Assembly: GCA_947627565.1 (NCBI GenBank)
Contig: CANQWO010000007.1
Span: 1 to 60,744, forward strand
Length of the DNA stretch: 60,744 nt
Direction: 5' to 3'
Source: an uncultured Clostridia bacterium
Lineage (GTDB): Bacteria; Bacillota; Clostridia; Christensenellales; Borkfalkiaceae
Shown: positions 41,129 to 49,391 of the stretch, piece after piece
How positions within the stretch are numbered: position 1 is the first letter of the stretch
Layout of the letters: each line of letters opens with the position of its first letter
The notes under the pieces: generated by a model
The model's input: only the letters and a program-made list of their open reading frames with translations
Told to the model about the DNA's origin: nothing
Databases searched by the model: none
Program-made: the position numbers and the translations under genes

Positions 41129-43264
41129 GTGGACATCGAACTTCTTGCCCCCGCCGGGGGGGAACAATCGGCAGTCGCCGCGCTCACCGCGGGCGCGGAC
41201 GCCGTCTATTTGGGGCTCAAGAGTTTCTCCGCGAGGAGCGAGGCCGAAAATTTCGACGAGGATGCCCTCGTCCGGACCGTGCGGCTTGCGCACCTTCTCG
41301 GCGCGAAGGTCTACGTCGCCCTGAATACGCTCGTCAAGGACAGGGAACTTGACGATTTTTTCACGTCCGCGCGGCGCGTCTGGAACGCGGGCGCCGACGC
41401 CCTGCTCATCCAGGATATTTTTCTCGGGCGAGAGCTCAAGGCTTGCTATCCTGAGATGACGCTGCATCTCTCCACGCAGGCGGGATGCTGCAATGTATTC
41501 GGCGCTTCGCTCGCCAAGGATTTTGGATTTTCCCGCGTGGTCCTCGCCCGAGAGACCCCGATCGCAGACATGGGTGCCATCTCGAAGGTCATCGAGACGG
41601 AGGCGTTCGTGCAAGGCGCGCTCTGCACCGCGTTTTCCGGGCAGTGCTACCTTTCGTCTTTCGCGGGGAACAACAGCGGCAACCGCGGCCGGTGTAAGCA
41701 GCCCTGCCGCAAGCGCTATTCCATCGACCGGGCGGGGTATGAACCGCTCGCCTATGCGCTCTCGACCTCCGACCTCTGCGTGGGGCCGGAGATCGGAAAA
41801 CTTGCGGACGCGGGCGTCACCTCGCTCAAAATCGAGGGACGTATGCGGCGGCCCGAGTATGTGGCGGCGGCCGTCAAATACTACCGCGCGCTTTTAGACG
41901 GCAAGCCGAGCGACGCGGCGTTCGAAATGCTGCGGCGCGCCTATAACCGCGGCGACTACACGCGGGGCCTTGGCTTCGGGCAGAAAAAGGACTTCCTCTC
42001 CCGCGGCGTGCAGGGGCACATCGGCGAGAGGATCGGAGCGGTCACTTTCAGACATGGGGTGCCCGTTTGCCGTACAAACTATCAAGCGGACGGCGGCGAC
42101 GGCCTCAAGATCTTGCGCAGCGGACGGGAAGTCGGCGGGGCCGTGTTCGGCGAAAAGACGGCAGACGGCTATGCCGTACTGTCGCGGGAAACTCTTGCGG
42201 AGGGGGACGAAGTGCGGCTGACGACCTCGGTCGCCTCCAATGCCGCCGCGCTTGTGCCCGTAAAATTCCGCAAACTCTCGCTGAAGTTGACTTTTCTGGC
42301 GGGGGAGCCGCCCGTCGCGCAATGCGCGGAGCTCCGTTTTCGGGGCGACGTTCCGCTCGCCCGCGCTCAAACCGCGCCGCTTGCGGCGGACGATCTCGCC
42401 GCCTGCTTCCAAAAGACGGACGGGCTGCCGCTCGAAGTCTGTTGCGAGGTCGTGACGGACGGCGTCTTTCTCCCCAAGTCGGCGCTCAACGCCTTCCGGA
42501 GGGATTTTTACGCGGCGCTCCTCCGCACGCTCTGTCCCGCGCGTCCGCCGCTCGCCGAAGTCAAGCGCGAAATCGGCGCTCCGAATCCCGTCAAGGGTCG
42601 CATGACCGCCGTCATTTCCGACGAGCCGCAGCGGGCGGATCTCTTCATCTATAAGCCGCGCGACTATCAAAATTTCAAGCGTCCCTCGGACATGGTACCC
42701 GCGGGCGAAGTCTATCTCTATCTCCCGCCCTTCCTCACCGCGGCGGACGAGGCGGCTCTGCGGGATCGCATCCGGGAGTTCGACGGCGTCTATACCGACG
42801 GCTACTACGGCATTGCGCTTGCGAAGAAATACGGCGTCCGCCTCTTCGCGGGCACCGGATTCCATCTCACCAACCGCATTTCGGTGGGTGCGATTCCGGA
42901 ATTTGCGCAGTATTTTGCGCTCTCCGACGAGATCTCCACGGCCGAGCAAGACGCGCTTGCCGTGTCCGGCGCGTTTGCGCTCACGGACGGCGACATCCGC
43001 GTCATGGACCTCATTTACTGTCCGTTCGAAAGGACGTGCGCGTCCTGCGACAGGCGGAAATTCTATCGCATGACCGATGAGGACGGGCGCGTTTTCCCCC
43101 TTCTCAGATACCGCATCTCAGACATGGGGTGCCGATTTGAGGTCTACAACTGCGCAACGCTTCGGACGGACGGGGGGCTGTGTTCCCGCCTTACGGACCA
43201 AAGCGCCGCGCCCGTGCGGTCCCAAAATACGACCAAGGGGCATGCGGGGAGGAGTATGCTATGA
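41129..43264 (+). CDS. U32-family peptidase/hydroxylase-like protein
   Basis: A 711-residue protein. N-terminal TIM-barrel domain L-L-A-P-A-G-G-E-Q-S-A (residues 4-14), the U32 signature E-A-F-V-Q-G-A-L-C-T-A-F-S-G-Q-C-Y-L-S near 155, and the Cys group R-G-R-C-K-Q-P-C-R-K-R-Y. A long C-terminal extension has a second group (C-P-F-E-R-T-C-A-S-C). Family members include RlhA (23S rRNA hydroxylation) and TrhP (tRNA hydroxylation), so an RNA-modifying role is more likely than proteolysis. Start is GTG, straight after the hprK stop. The gene holds four iterated motifs, the densest in the window. Confidence 0.88.
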   Translation: MDIELLAPAGGEQSAVAALTAGADAVYLGLKSFSARSEAENFDEDALVRTVRLAHLLGAKVYVALNTLVKDRELDDFFTSARRVWNAGADALLIQDIFLGRELKACYPEMTLHLSTQAGCCNVFGASLAKDFGFSRVVLARETPIADMGAISKVIETEAFVQGALCTAFSGQCYLSSFAGNNSGNRGRCKQPCRKRYSIDRAGYEPLAYALSTSDLCVGPEIGKLADAGVTSLKIEGRMRRPEYVAAAVKYYRALLDGKPSDAAFEMLRRAYNRGDYTRGLGFGQKKDFLSRGVQGHIGERIGAVTFRHGVPVCRTNYQADGGDGLKILRSGREVGGAVFGEKTADGYAVLSRETLAEGDEVRLTTSVASNAAALVPVKFRKLSLKLTFLAGEPPVAQCAELRFRGDVPLARAQTAPLAADDLAACFQKTDGLPLEVCCEVVTDGVFLPKSALNAFRRDFYAALLRTLCPARPPLAEVKREIGAPNPVKGRMTAVISDEPQRADLFIYKPRDYQNFKRPSDMVPAGEVYLYLPPFLTAADEAALRDRIREFDGVYTDGYYGIALAKKYGVRLFAGTGFHLTNRISVGAIPEFAQYFALSDEISTAEQDALAVSGAFALTDGDIRVMDLIYCPFERTCASCDRRKFYRMTDEDGRVFPLLRYRISDMGCRFEVYNCATLRTDGGLCSRLTDQSAAPVRSQNTTKGHAGRSML
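41566..41573 (+). repeat. RGACATGGK motif copy (U32, first)
   Basis: AGACATGG then GTGCCATC, read A-D-M-G-A. Confidence 0.85.
42050..42057 (+). repeat. RGACATGGK motif copy (U32, second)
   Basis: AGACATGG, GGTGCC, CGTTTGCC. Read R-H-G-V-P, a different phase from the other three in this gene. Confidence 0.88.
42688..42695 (+). repeat. RGACATGGK motif copy (U32, third)
   Basis: GGACATGG then TACCCGC, read S-D-M-V-P. Confidence 0.86.
43120..43127 (+). repeat. RGACATGGK motif copy (U32, fourth)
   Basis: AGACATGG, GGTGCC, GATTTG, read S-D-M-G-C. Confidence 0.86.
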
Positions 43265-45609
43265 AACGCAGCGAACAACAACTCGAACTCGATAAAATTC
43301 TCGCGGCGGCCGCGTCATACGCCGTGCTCGACGAGAGCAAAGCCCGCCTTGCGGCCTTTGCGCCGACGCATGTGCCCGCGGAAGTCCAGCGGCTCCTCTC
43401 CATGACGGAGGAGGCCACGAGGCTGCTCTTTACGCTCGGGGTCGGACGGGTGGAATATTTTCCGCCCCGCGGCGACATGCTCGAGCGCGCCGAAAAGGGT
43501 GCGACGCTCTCCTGCGCCGAACTTTTGGACTGCGCCCGCATCCTCCGCTCCGCCCGCGTGCTCTATGACGGCGTCAACGCGCTCGCCGACGACGGCATCT
43601 CGCTCTTCAGGGAGCTGACCGCCCGCCTCGTCTTCGACCGCCGCCTCGAGCAGGAGATCGGCGACAAGATCGTCTCGGAGGACGCCATCGCCGACGACGC
43701 CAGCGACCGTCTCTTCGAGCTGCGGCGGGAGATCCGCGCGCTCGGGGAACGCATCCGCGTCCGCCTCGCGCAATACCTCACGGGCGACGAAAAAAAATAC
43801 TTGCAGGAGGGTATCGTCACCGTCCGCAGCGACCGCTATGTCATTCCCGTCAAGGCGGAATATAAGCGCAGCATCCGCGGCTTTGTGCACGACCGTTCCC
43901 AGAGCGGAGCGACCGTCTTCATCGAACCCGAGGAAGTCCTCGAGATGAACAACGAACTCAAGGGGCTCACGCTCGACGAAAAGGAGGAAGAGGAGCGCAT
44001 CCTCAAGGACCTTTCGCGCAGGATCGGGAAGTTGCGCGCCGCACTCGAACTTTCTTCGGAGCTCGTGACGGAGGCCGATATGTTCTTCGCGCGCGCCGAA
44101 TACGGCTACCATGTGAAGGGCGTGCGGCCTGCCGTCAACTTCCGCGGCGAAATCGATATCATCCGGGGCCGCCATCCCCTGCTGGAGCGGGGAAAAGCGG
44201 TGCCCGTCTCCGTGGCGGTGGGCAAGGACTGCCGCTTTCTCGTGATCAGCGGCGCCAACACGGGCGGCAAGACGGTCACGCTCAAAATGTGCGGGCTCTT
44301 CTGCCTCATGGCCGACTGCGGCCTGTTCGTTCCGGCGGCCGAGGGGACGCGCGTCGCCGCGGGCGAGGTCTTTTGCGATTTGGGCGACAGCCAGTCCATC
44401 GAGGAAAACCTCTCGACGTTCTCATCGCACATCGTCAACCTCAAACACATTCTCGAAGAGGCGGGGGAGAACGACTTCGTACTCATCGACGAACCGGGCG
44501 GCGGCACCGATCCCGAGGAGGGGCAGGCCATCGCGCGGGCCATTCTTTCGTCGCTGCTCAAAAAGGGTTGCCGCGGCATCGTGACCACCCACTATGCCTC
44601 GCTCAAGGAATACGCCTACGAGACGGCGGGGCTGGAAAACGGCAGCATGGAGTTTGACGCCGAAGATTTCCGCCCGCTCTATCGCCTCAAAATGGGCGCG
44701 CCGGGCTTCTCCAACGCCCTTGCCATCTGTACGCGGCTGGGCCTCCCCGCGGAGACCGTCGAGGAAGCGCGGAGCCACCTTTCGGACGGCGCGCGGGCAT
44801 TTGAAAAGACGCTTCGGGCCGCCGAGGAGAGCCGCGTGAAGACCGAACGCGTCCTCGAGGAGACGGAATCGCTCAAAAAACAGTGGGAGACCCGTTTGGC
44901 GTCGCTCTCCGAGGACGAGGAAAAATTCCGGAAAGAGCGGGAGAAATTTTTGCTTACGGCGAAGGCCGAGGCGCGCCGCATCGTATCGGAGCGCACGGCG
45001 GAGGCCGAAGAATTGCTCGAAGAGATCGAGAAGATCTTCCGACAGGAGGTCGTCTCCGAGAGCGATCTCATTCGCGCCCGAACCTTGAAGAACGCGATAA
45101 ACAAGGTACCCATGTCCGAGGAAGAGGCTCCGATACGCGCTCAACCCGTCGATCCCGACCGCCTCAAAGCGGGGGACGGCGTGCGCGTCGGGAGCATGAA
45201 TGCGGAGGGCGTCGTGCTTTCCGTCAACAAGAACAAGGGCACGGCGGAAGTGCAGACGGGCGCGCTCAAAGTGCGTGTGAAACTGGACGATCTCTACGCG
45301 GCCTCGGGCGGCGCAAAGAAGAAGGAAACGGTTACCGTCTCCCGCGACGTCGCCTCCCGCGCCGACTTCCGCCCCGAGATCAACGTCATCGGGCTGACGG
45401 TCTCCGAGATGGAGCCCGAGCTCGAAAAATTTCTCGACGCGGCCGTGCTCGCAAACTGCCCCGAAGTGCGCGTCGTCCACGGCATGGGTACGGGCAAACT
45501 GCGCGCCGCCGTCCATGCGCTGCTCAAAAAGCATGCACGGGTCGAGGGATTCCGCCTCGGAAAATACGGCGAGGGCGAGAGCGGCGTGACCATCGTCACC
45601 CTGAAATAG
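43261..45609 (+). CDS. mutS2: Endonuclease MutS2
   Basis: A 782-residue MutS homologue lacking the mismatch-reading N-terminal domains. The ATPase has Walker A S-G-A-N-T-G-G-K-T near residue 335, Walker B D-E-P-G-G-G-T-D-P and the trans motif; a long coiled coil rich in E/K follows (about 515-605), then a KOW-like segment and a C-terminal Smr nuclease domain (I-N-V-I-G-L-T...H-G-M-G-T-G-K-L). MutS2 is linked to control of recombination and rescue of collided ribosomes. Start is the ATG overlapping the U32 stop. Confidence 0.95.
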   Translation: MKRSEQQLELDKILAAAASYAVLDESKARLAAFAPTHVPAEVQRLLSMTEEATRLLFTLGVGRVEYFPPRGDMLERAEKGATLSCAELLDCARILRSARVLYDGVNALADDGISLFRELTARLVFDRRLEQEIGDKIVSEDAIADDASDRLFELRREIRALGERIRVRLAQYLTGDEKKYLQEGIVTVRSDRYVIPVKAEYKRSIRGFVHDRSQSGATVFIEPEEVLEMNNELKGLTLDEKEEEERILKDLSRRIGKLRAALELSSELVTEADMFFARAEYGYHVKGVRPAVNFRGEIDIIRGRHPLLERGKAVPVSVAVGKDCRFLVISGANTGGKTVTLKMCGLFCLMADCGLFVPAAEGTRVAAGEVFCDLGDSQSIEENLSTFSSHIVNLKHILEEAGENDFVLIDEPGGGTDPEEGQAIARAILSSLLKKGCRGIVTTHYASLKEYAYETAGLENGSMEFDAEDFRPLYRLKMGAPGFSNALAICTRLGLPAETVEEARSHLSDGARAFEKTLRAAEESRVKTERVLEETESLKKQWETRLASLSEDEEKFRKEREKFLLTAKAEARRIVSERTAEAEELLEEIEKIFRQEVVSESDLIRARTLKNAINKVPMSEEEAPIRAQPVDPDRLKAGDGVRVGSMNAEGVVLSVNKNKGTAEVQTGALKVRVKLDDLYAASGGAKKKETVTVSRDVASRADFRPEINVIGLTVSEMEPELEKFLDAAVLANCPEVRVVHGMGTGKLRAAVHALLKKHARVEGFRLGKYGEGESGVTIVTLK
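45110..45117 (-). repeat. RGACATGGK motif copy (in mutS2)
   Basis: Minus strand GGACATGG then GTACCTTGTTTATC. Read V-P-M-S-E in the linker before the KOW/Smr part. Confidence 0.86.
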
Positions 45610-45633
45610 CGGCGGGGAGGCATATTTCTCGGA

Positions 45634-45674
45634 CTCAAACAATACAATGGGGTGATAATTCCCGTTTGTTTGAG
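45634..45674 (+). promoter_or_regulatory. Hairpin covering the ylxY ribosome site
   Basis: Perfect inverted repeat CTCAAACAA (45634-45642) and TTGTTTGAG (45666-45674) with a 23-base loop. Its 3' arm contains the GAG of the GAGGT ribosome site (45672-45676) for the gene at 45683, so folding would hide the site. Confidence 0.6.
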
Positions 45675-45682
45675 GTAAACTG

Positions 45683-46387
45683 TTGAAAAAGCTCTCTTCT
45701 CGCGCCATCGCCATTCTGACCAACTGCGCCCTTTCGCTCATTCTCGTCGTCGTCGCCGCCGTTTGCTTTCTGCCGTCCGCGGGCCCCGCGGCGGGGCTGG
45801 AAGACAGGGTCTGCCGCCGCGGCAATTCTTCCGACGGCGTCTCGCTGATGATCAACGTCTATTGGGGGACCGAGGAGGTCGAGCGCATGCTCGGGATCTT
45901 AGAGGAGTACGGCGCCGTCGCGACCTTTTTTCTCGGCGGATGCTGGGCGGACGACAACGTGGCCTGTGTGCGCAAGATCGCGGAAAAGGGGCACGAGATC
46001 GGGTCGCACGGCTATTTTCACCGCGCCCACGACGCGCTCGATCTCGACGGCAATCTCAAGGAGATCGGGGCGAGCGTGGAGTTTCTCAATTTGGTTTTGG
46101 GCAAGCCGGTCACGCTCTTCGCGCCGCCCTCGGGGGCCTATAACGACGCCGCGGTCGAGGCGGCCGAGCGCCTGTCGCTCAGAACGATTCTTTGGAGCAA
46201 GGATACCGTCGATTGGCGGGATAAGGACGCAGACCTCTGTTTCCGCCGTGCTACGGAGGATGTGGGCGGCGGCGACTTCGTGTTGATGCACCCCATGGCG
46301 CATACCGTCGAGGCGCTTCCGCGCATTCTCAAATCGTATCGGGAACGGGGGCTTCGCACCGTGACGGTGAGCGAAAATCTCGGATAA
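45683..46387 (+). CDS. ylxY: Polysaccharide deacetylase-like protein, YlxY type
   Basis: A 234-residue exported or membrane-anchored protein: one N-terminal hydrophobic helix (A-I-L-T-N-C-A-L-S-L-I-L-V-V-V-A-A-V) and a NodB-type domain. The metal His pair is seen in G-S-H-G-Y-F-H-R-A-H, but the first catalytic motif T-F-D-D is replaced by I-N-V-Y-W-G, as in YlxY proteins, which are doubtful deacetylases. The order ylxY-mlpA is that of Bacillus downstream of pnp. Start is a TTG after GAGGT at 45672, within a hairpin. Confidence 0.85.
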   Translation: MKKLSSRAIAILTNCALSLILVVVAAVCFLPSAGPAAGLEDRVCRRGNSSDGVSLMINVYWGTEEVERMLGILEEYGAVATFFLGGCWADDNVACVRKIAEKGHEIGSHGYFHRAHDALDLDGNLKEIGASVEFLNLVLGKPVTLFAPPSGAYNDAAVEAAERLSLRTILWSKDTVDWRDKDADLCFRRATEDVGGGDFVLMHPMAHTVEALPRILKSYRERGLRTVTVSENLG

Positions 46388-46408
46388 ACTACATAAAAGA
46401 GGAAGGAT

Positions 46409-47653
46409 ATGATCAAGACAAGAACATTATCAAACGGCACGCGCGTCATCGTAAAACAGATGGAGGGGTTGCTTTCCGTCACGATGGGCATCCTCGTGGG
46501 CGTCGGCGCGGCCTATGAGACCGACGCCGAAGACGGCATCTCGCACTTCATCGAACACATGCAGTTCAAGGGGACGCCTTCGCGCACGGCCTTTGAGATC
46601 TCCGACGCGTTCGACGCGCTCGGCGCGCAGGTCAACGCCTTTACGGGCAAGGATATGACGTGCTTCTATGCCAAGGCGACGACCGACCACACGGCCGAAG
46701 CGTTTGCCCTCCTCGCCGATCTCTTCCTGAACGCCGATTTCCCGGAGGAGGAGATGAAGCGGGAGAAGGGGGTCGTGCTGGAGGAGATCAATATGGACGA
46801 GGATTCTCCCGAGGACCTCTGCATCGATCTGCTCTCGCAGGCGGCGTTTGGGAAAAAGAATTACGGCAGAAACATCCTCGGCCCGGCGGAGAACGTTGCC
46901 CGCTTCACGCGGGAGGACCTCTTCGCCTATAAGCGCGCGTGGTATTGCCCGGGCAACATCGTCATCTCGTTTGCAGGGAATATCGCCGTGGAGGAGGCCA
47001 TGGCCCTTGCCGAACGCTACTTCGGCGGGTTGGCCTGCGTGCCCTTTGCGCCCCGTCCGAAGGACGTGACGTGGTCGGAGGGCAACGTCTTCAAATTCAA
47101 GCCCATCGAGCAGGCGCACTTCGCGTTTGCCTTCCCGTCCCTCTGCCGCGAAGACAAGATGCTCCCCGCGGTGCAGGTCATGAACGCGATTTTGGGCGGC
47201 GGGCTCAGTTCGCGCCTCTTTAAGCGGGTGCGCGAGGAGCTCGGCCTCGCCTATTCCGTCTATTCCTATACCTCGCACTACGCCGAGACGGGGCTCGTCA
47301 CGGTGTATGCCGCCGTCAATCCCAAGAAGACGGAAGACGCGGCGGCGGCCGTCATCGAGGTCCTCGACGCGTTCAAGCGCGAGGGCGTCACGGAGGACGA
47401 ATTTGCGCGCGGCCGCGAGCAGCTCAAATCGAGCAGCATTTTCTCGCAGGAAAACACCTCCTCGCAGATGCTCCTCTACGGCAGGACGCTCCTCTATCAG
47501 AACGAGGTCTACGATTTCGAAAAACGCATGGAGGAGATCTCCTCGCTTCGGCGCGCCGACGTGCTCGACGCCATTGCCGCGGGGTTGGATTTCGGACGGG
47601 CGGCGACGGCCTCCGTGGGCAATCTCAAAAAGCCCGTCACCCTTCATGACTGA
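46409..47653 (+). CDS. mlpA: M16-family zinc protease, MlpA/YmxG type
   Basis: A 414-residue protein of the pitrilysin family. Zinc-binding H-F-I-E-H near residue 47 with the downstream Glu in L-E-E-I-N-M-D-E-D, then the inactive C-terminal repeat with G-G-G-L-S-S-R-L-F and R-E-L-G-L-A-Y-S-V-Y. The first part reads T-L-S-N-G-T-R-V-I-V-K, without a signal peptide, so it is cytosolic. Bacillus YmxG lies beside ylxY in the same way. Start after GAGGAAGG. It overlaps the next gene by eight bases. Confidence 0.92.
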   Translation: MIKTRTLSNGTRVIVKQMEGLLSVTMGILVGVGAAYETDAEDGISHFIEHMQFKGTPSRTAFEISDAFDALGAQVNAFTGKDMTCFYAKATTDHTAEAFALLADLFLNADFPEEEMKREKGVVLEEINMDEDSPEDLCIDLLSQAAFGKKNYGRNILGPAENVARFTREDLFAYKRAWYCPGNIVISFAGNIAVEEAMALAERYFGGLACVPFAPRPKDVTWSEGNVFKFKPIEQAHFAFAFPSLCREDKMLPAVQVMNAILGGGLSSRLFKRVREELGLAYSVYSYTSHYAETGLVTVYAAVNPKKTEDAAAAVIEVLDAFKREGVTEDEFARGREQLKSSSIFSQENTSSQMLLYGRTLLYQNEVYDFEKRMEEISSLRRADVLDAIAAGLDFGRAATASVGNLKKPVTLHD

Positions 47654-48131
47654 GCGGTATGCGGGGTTTGCGCCCGTCTTCGATGAGAACAGCCGCGTGC
47701 TGATCTTGGGCAGTTTCCCCTCGGTGAAGAGCCGTGCGGAGGGGTTTTACTACGGAAATCCGCAAAACAGGTTTTGGCGCATGCTCTCCGCGTTTTTCGG
47801 AGAGGAACTTCCCGCCACGATCGAGGGAAAACGCAGCCTCCTTCTCGGACATGGTGTGGCCCTTTGGGATATGATCGACTCTTGCGAGATCGTCGGCTCG
47901 GCCGATGACAAAATCAAGGGGGAGCATGTCGTTGACCTCGCTATGGTTCTCGGACATGCCCCCATCGAACGCGTTCTCTGCAACGGGAGCAAAGCGTATG
48001 CGCTGCTTGCCGAACGGGCGCCCGAGGCGCTTCCCATGACGAAAAAAATGCCCTCGACATCTCCCGCCAATCCAAGGTATCGCGCGGAAGTTTGGCATAC
48101 GGCGCTGGGGGAGATCTTCGGCGGCCGATGA
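47646..48131 (+). CDS. DNA-deoxyinosine glycosylase (uracil-DNA glycosylase superfamily)
   Basis: A 161-residue base-excision enzyme of the hypoxanthine-DNA glycosylase family. Motif I is I-L-G-S-F-P-S-V-K-S-R (residues 19-29), followed by Y-Y-G-N-P-Q-N-R-F-W-R typical of this family, and a C-terminal S-T-S-P-A-N loop. It would remove deoxyinosine arising from adenine deamination. Start ATG lies inside the end of mlpA. Position after uvrC and mutS2 in one co-directional stretch fits a repair role. Confidence 0.85.
   Translation: MTERYAGFAPVFDENSRVLILGSFPSVKSRAEGFYYGNPQNRFWRMLSAFFGEELPATIEGKRSLLLGHGVALWDMIDSCEIVGSADDKIKGEHVVDLAMVLGHAPIERVLCNGSKAYALLAERAPEALPMTKKMPSTSPANPRYRAEVWHTALGEIFGGR
47847..47854 (+). 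repeat. RGACATGGK motif copy (inosine glycosylase gene)
   Basis: GGACATGG then TGTGGCCC, read G-H-G-V-A. A near match, GGACATGCCCCC, follows at 47952 in the same gene. Confidence 0.82.
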
Positions 48132-48167
48132 ACCGCGCGGCCCCGGCTGTGTTTTTTCATAAAAGTA

Positions 48168-48196
48168 TTGACAACTTTGGGAAAATGCGGTAAAAT
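48168..48196 (+). promoter_or_regulatory. Promoter of acpP
   Basis: TTGACA (48168-48173), 17-base spacer, TAAAAT (48191-48196). Confidence 0.88.
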
Positions 48197-48241
48197 GGAA
48201 GAAAGCAAGGCGCCTCGTATGAATGCGCCCCGGAGGTTAAT

Positions 48242-48469
48242 ATGTTTGAAAAAGTATGTAAGATGCTCGCGGAGCAACTCAACGTGCCCGTAGATTCCAT
48301 CAAACCGGAATCGGAGGTCGTCAAAGACCTCGGCGCCGATTCCCTCGACGTCGTGGAGCTCATCATGGCGCTCGAGGACGAATACGGCATCACGCTTCCC
48401 GAAGGCGAAGTGGAGACCCTTAAGACGGTACAGGATATCGTCGATATGATGAACCGGATTACAAAGTGA
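48242..48469 (+). CDS. acpP: Acyl carrier protein
   Basis: A 75-residue acidic four-helix carrier for fatty-acid synthesis. The phosphopantetheine Ser sits in D-L-G-A-D-S-L-D-V-V-E-L (Ser37), and the N-terminal F-E-K-V-C-K-M-L-A-E-Q-L helix and C-terminal I-V-D-M-M helix are normal. Start after GGAGG. It has its own promoter and a terminator, standing alone instead of with fabD/fabG. The leader has a small GGCGC/GCGCC hairpin before the ribosome site. Confidence 0.96.
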   Translation: MFEKVCKMLAEQLNVPVDSIKPESEVVKDLGADSLDVVELIMALEDEYGITLPEGEVETLKTVQDIVDMMNRITK

Positions 48470-48510
48470 TCGGAGTGCGCGGCGCGCATTTCCGAGCGGA
48501 TCCAAGAAAA

Positions 48511-48551
48511 AAATCGGGCGGCCGAGAGATACGGCCGTCCGATTTTGCTTT
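48511..48551. terminator. Bidirectional terminator between acpP and the FNT gene
   Basis: Stem AAAATCGGGCGGCCG/CGGCCGTCCGATTTT with T runs on both sides; it serves both converging genes. Confidence 0.88.
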
Positions 48552-48561
48552 TTCGTACTCT

Positions 48562-49347
48562 TTACAGTGATTGTGTGCCCCCGTCCGGTTCGGTTTCTTC
48601 TGCGGATCTCTCGTCGGACGCGGTGCCCTCGGCGGGCTTGGCGTCTTCGTTTGGTACGATTTTTTCTGCGGGCTTGGCGTTGGCGGTATCGACGGGCTCG
48701 GGCTTCGGCCGCACCATGCGCAGCGCGGGGATGATGAGTCCACCGACGGAGTTCCCGAGAAGGATCATGACGAGATACAAAAAGGCGTCGCCCGCGACGA
48801 TGCCGGCCGTGGCGAAATAGAAGATGTCGGCGATGGAGTGTTCATAGCCGCTGAGGATGAAGGCGGGGATGCAGAACACGATGCCGATGACCGAATGGCC
48901 GTGGTTTTGGTAGACGTCGACCGACAGATAGACGAGCATGCCGCAGAAGATCGCCCGAAGGAAGCCGAATCCGTAGCCCTGCGCGAGCTTGGCGGTGCAC
49001 AGCGTATTTGCCGTTTCGCGGAGCGCGGGCATCATCCAACCGATCACGGCCCCGCAGACGACGGTCCCCGCGGCATTGCCCAAGAGGCAGAGCAGCAGGA
49101 GGGAGACGTCGTCCTTTTTATGGCGATCGAAGAGGAGGCCGATCTTGCCGGTATAGAGCGCATAGCCGCGGATGCAGATGCAGATGAGGGCGAGGGAAAA
49201 GAGAAAGGCGCCGATATAGCGGGAATAGGGCGTCTCGGGCTGGACGCAGGCGAGAAAAACCGCGCCTCCGAGCGAAATGAGGATCCCCGCGAGGATGCCT
49301 TCGGATATGTCGCCTGCCGCCTTTCGGATGGGGGTGATCTTGGACAT
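48562..49347 (-). CDS. Formate/nitrite transporter (FNT) family channel
   Basis: A 261-residue inner-membrane protein with six helices. Family features: G-D-I-S-E-G-I-L-A-G-I-L-I-S-L-G-G-A near residue 12, G-A-F-L-F-S-L-A-L-I, L-Y-T-G-K-I-G, N-A-A-G-T-V, and C-terminal F-C-I-P-A-F-I-L-S-G-Y-E-H-S-I-A-D-I-F-Y-F with the pore His. Such pentamers pass formate, nitrite or hydrosulfide. An acidic Glu/Pro/Ala tail of about 50 residues (P-A-E-K-I-V-P-N-E-D-A-K-P-A-E) is unusual. The iterated DNA motif overlaps its start codon. In a fermenter, formate is the likely substrate (inference). Confidence 0.87.
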   Translation of the reverse strand: MSKITPIRKAAGDISEGILAGILISLGGAVFLACVQPETPYSRYIGAFLFSLALICICIRGYALYTGKIGLLFDRHKKDDVSLLLLCLLGNAAGTVVCGAVIGWMMPALRETANTLCTAKLAQGYGFGFLRAIFCGMLVYLSVDVYQNHGHSVIGIVFCIPAFILSGYEHSIADIFYFATAGIVAGDAFLYLVMILLGNSVGGLIIPALRMVRPKPEPVDTANAKPAEKIVPNEDAKPAEGTASDERSAEETEPDGGTQSL

Positions 49348-49349
49348 GG
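49342..49349 (+). repeat. RGACATGGK motif copy (FNT start codon)
   Basis: GGACATGG, TACCTCCGTTTTTCG. The CAT (49345-49347) is the complement of the FNT start codon and CCTCC that of its ribosome site. Confidence 0.82.
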
Positions 49350-49391
49350 TACCTCCGTTTTTCGTATTGTGGAATGACGATTGTAAAATTT

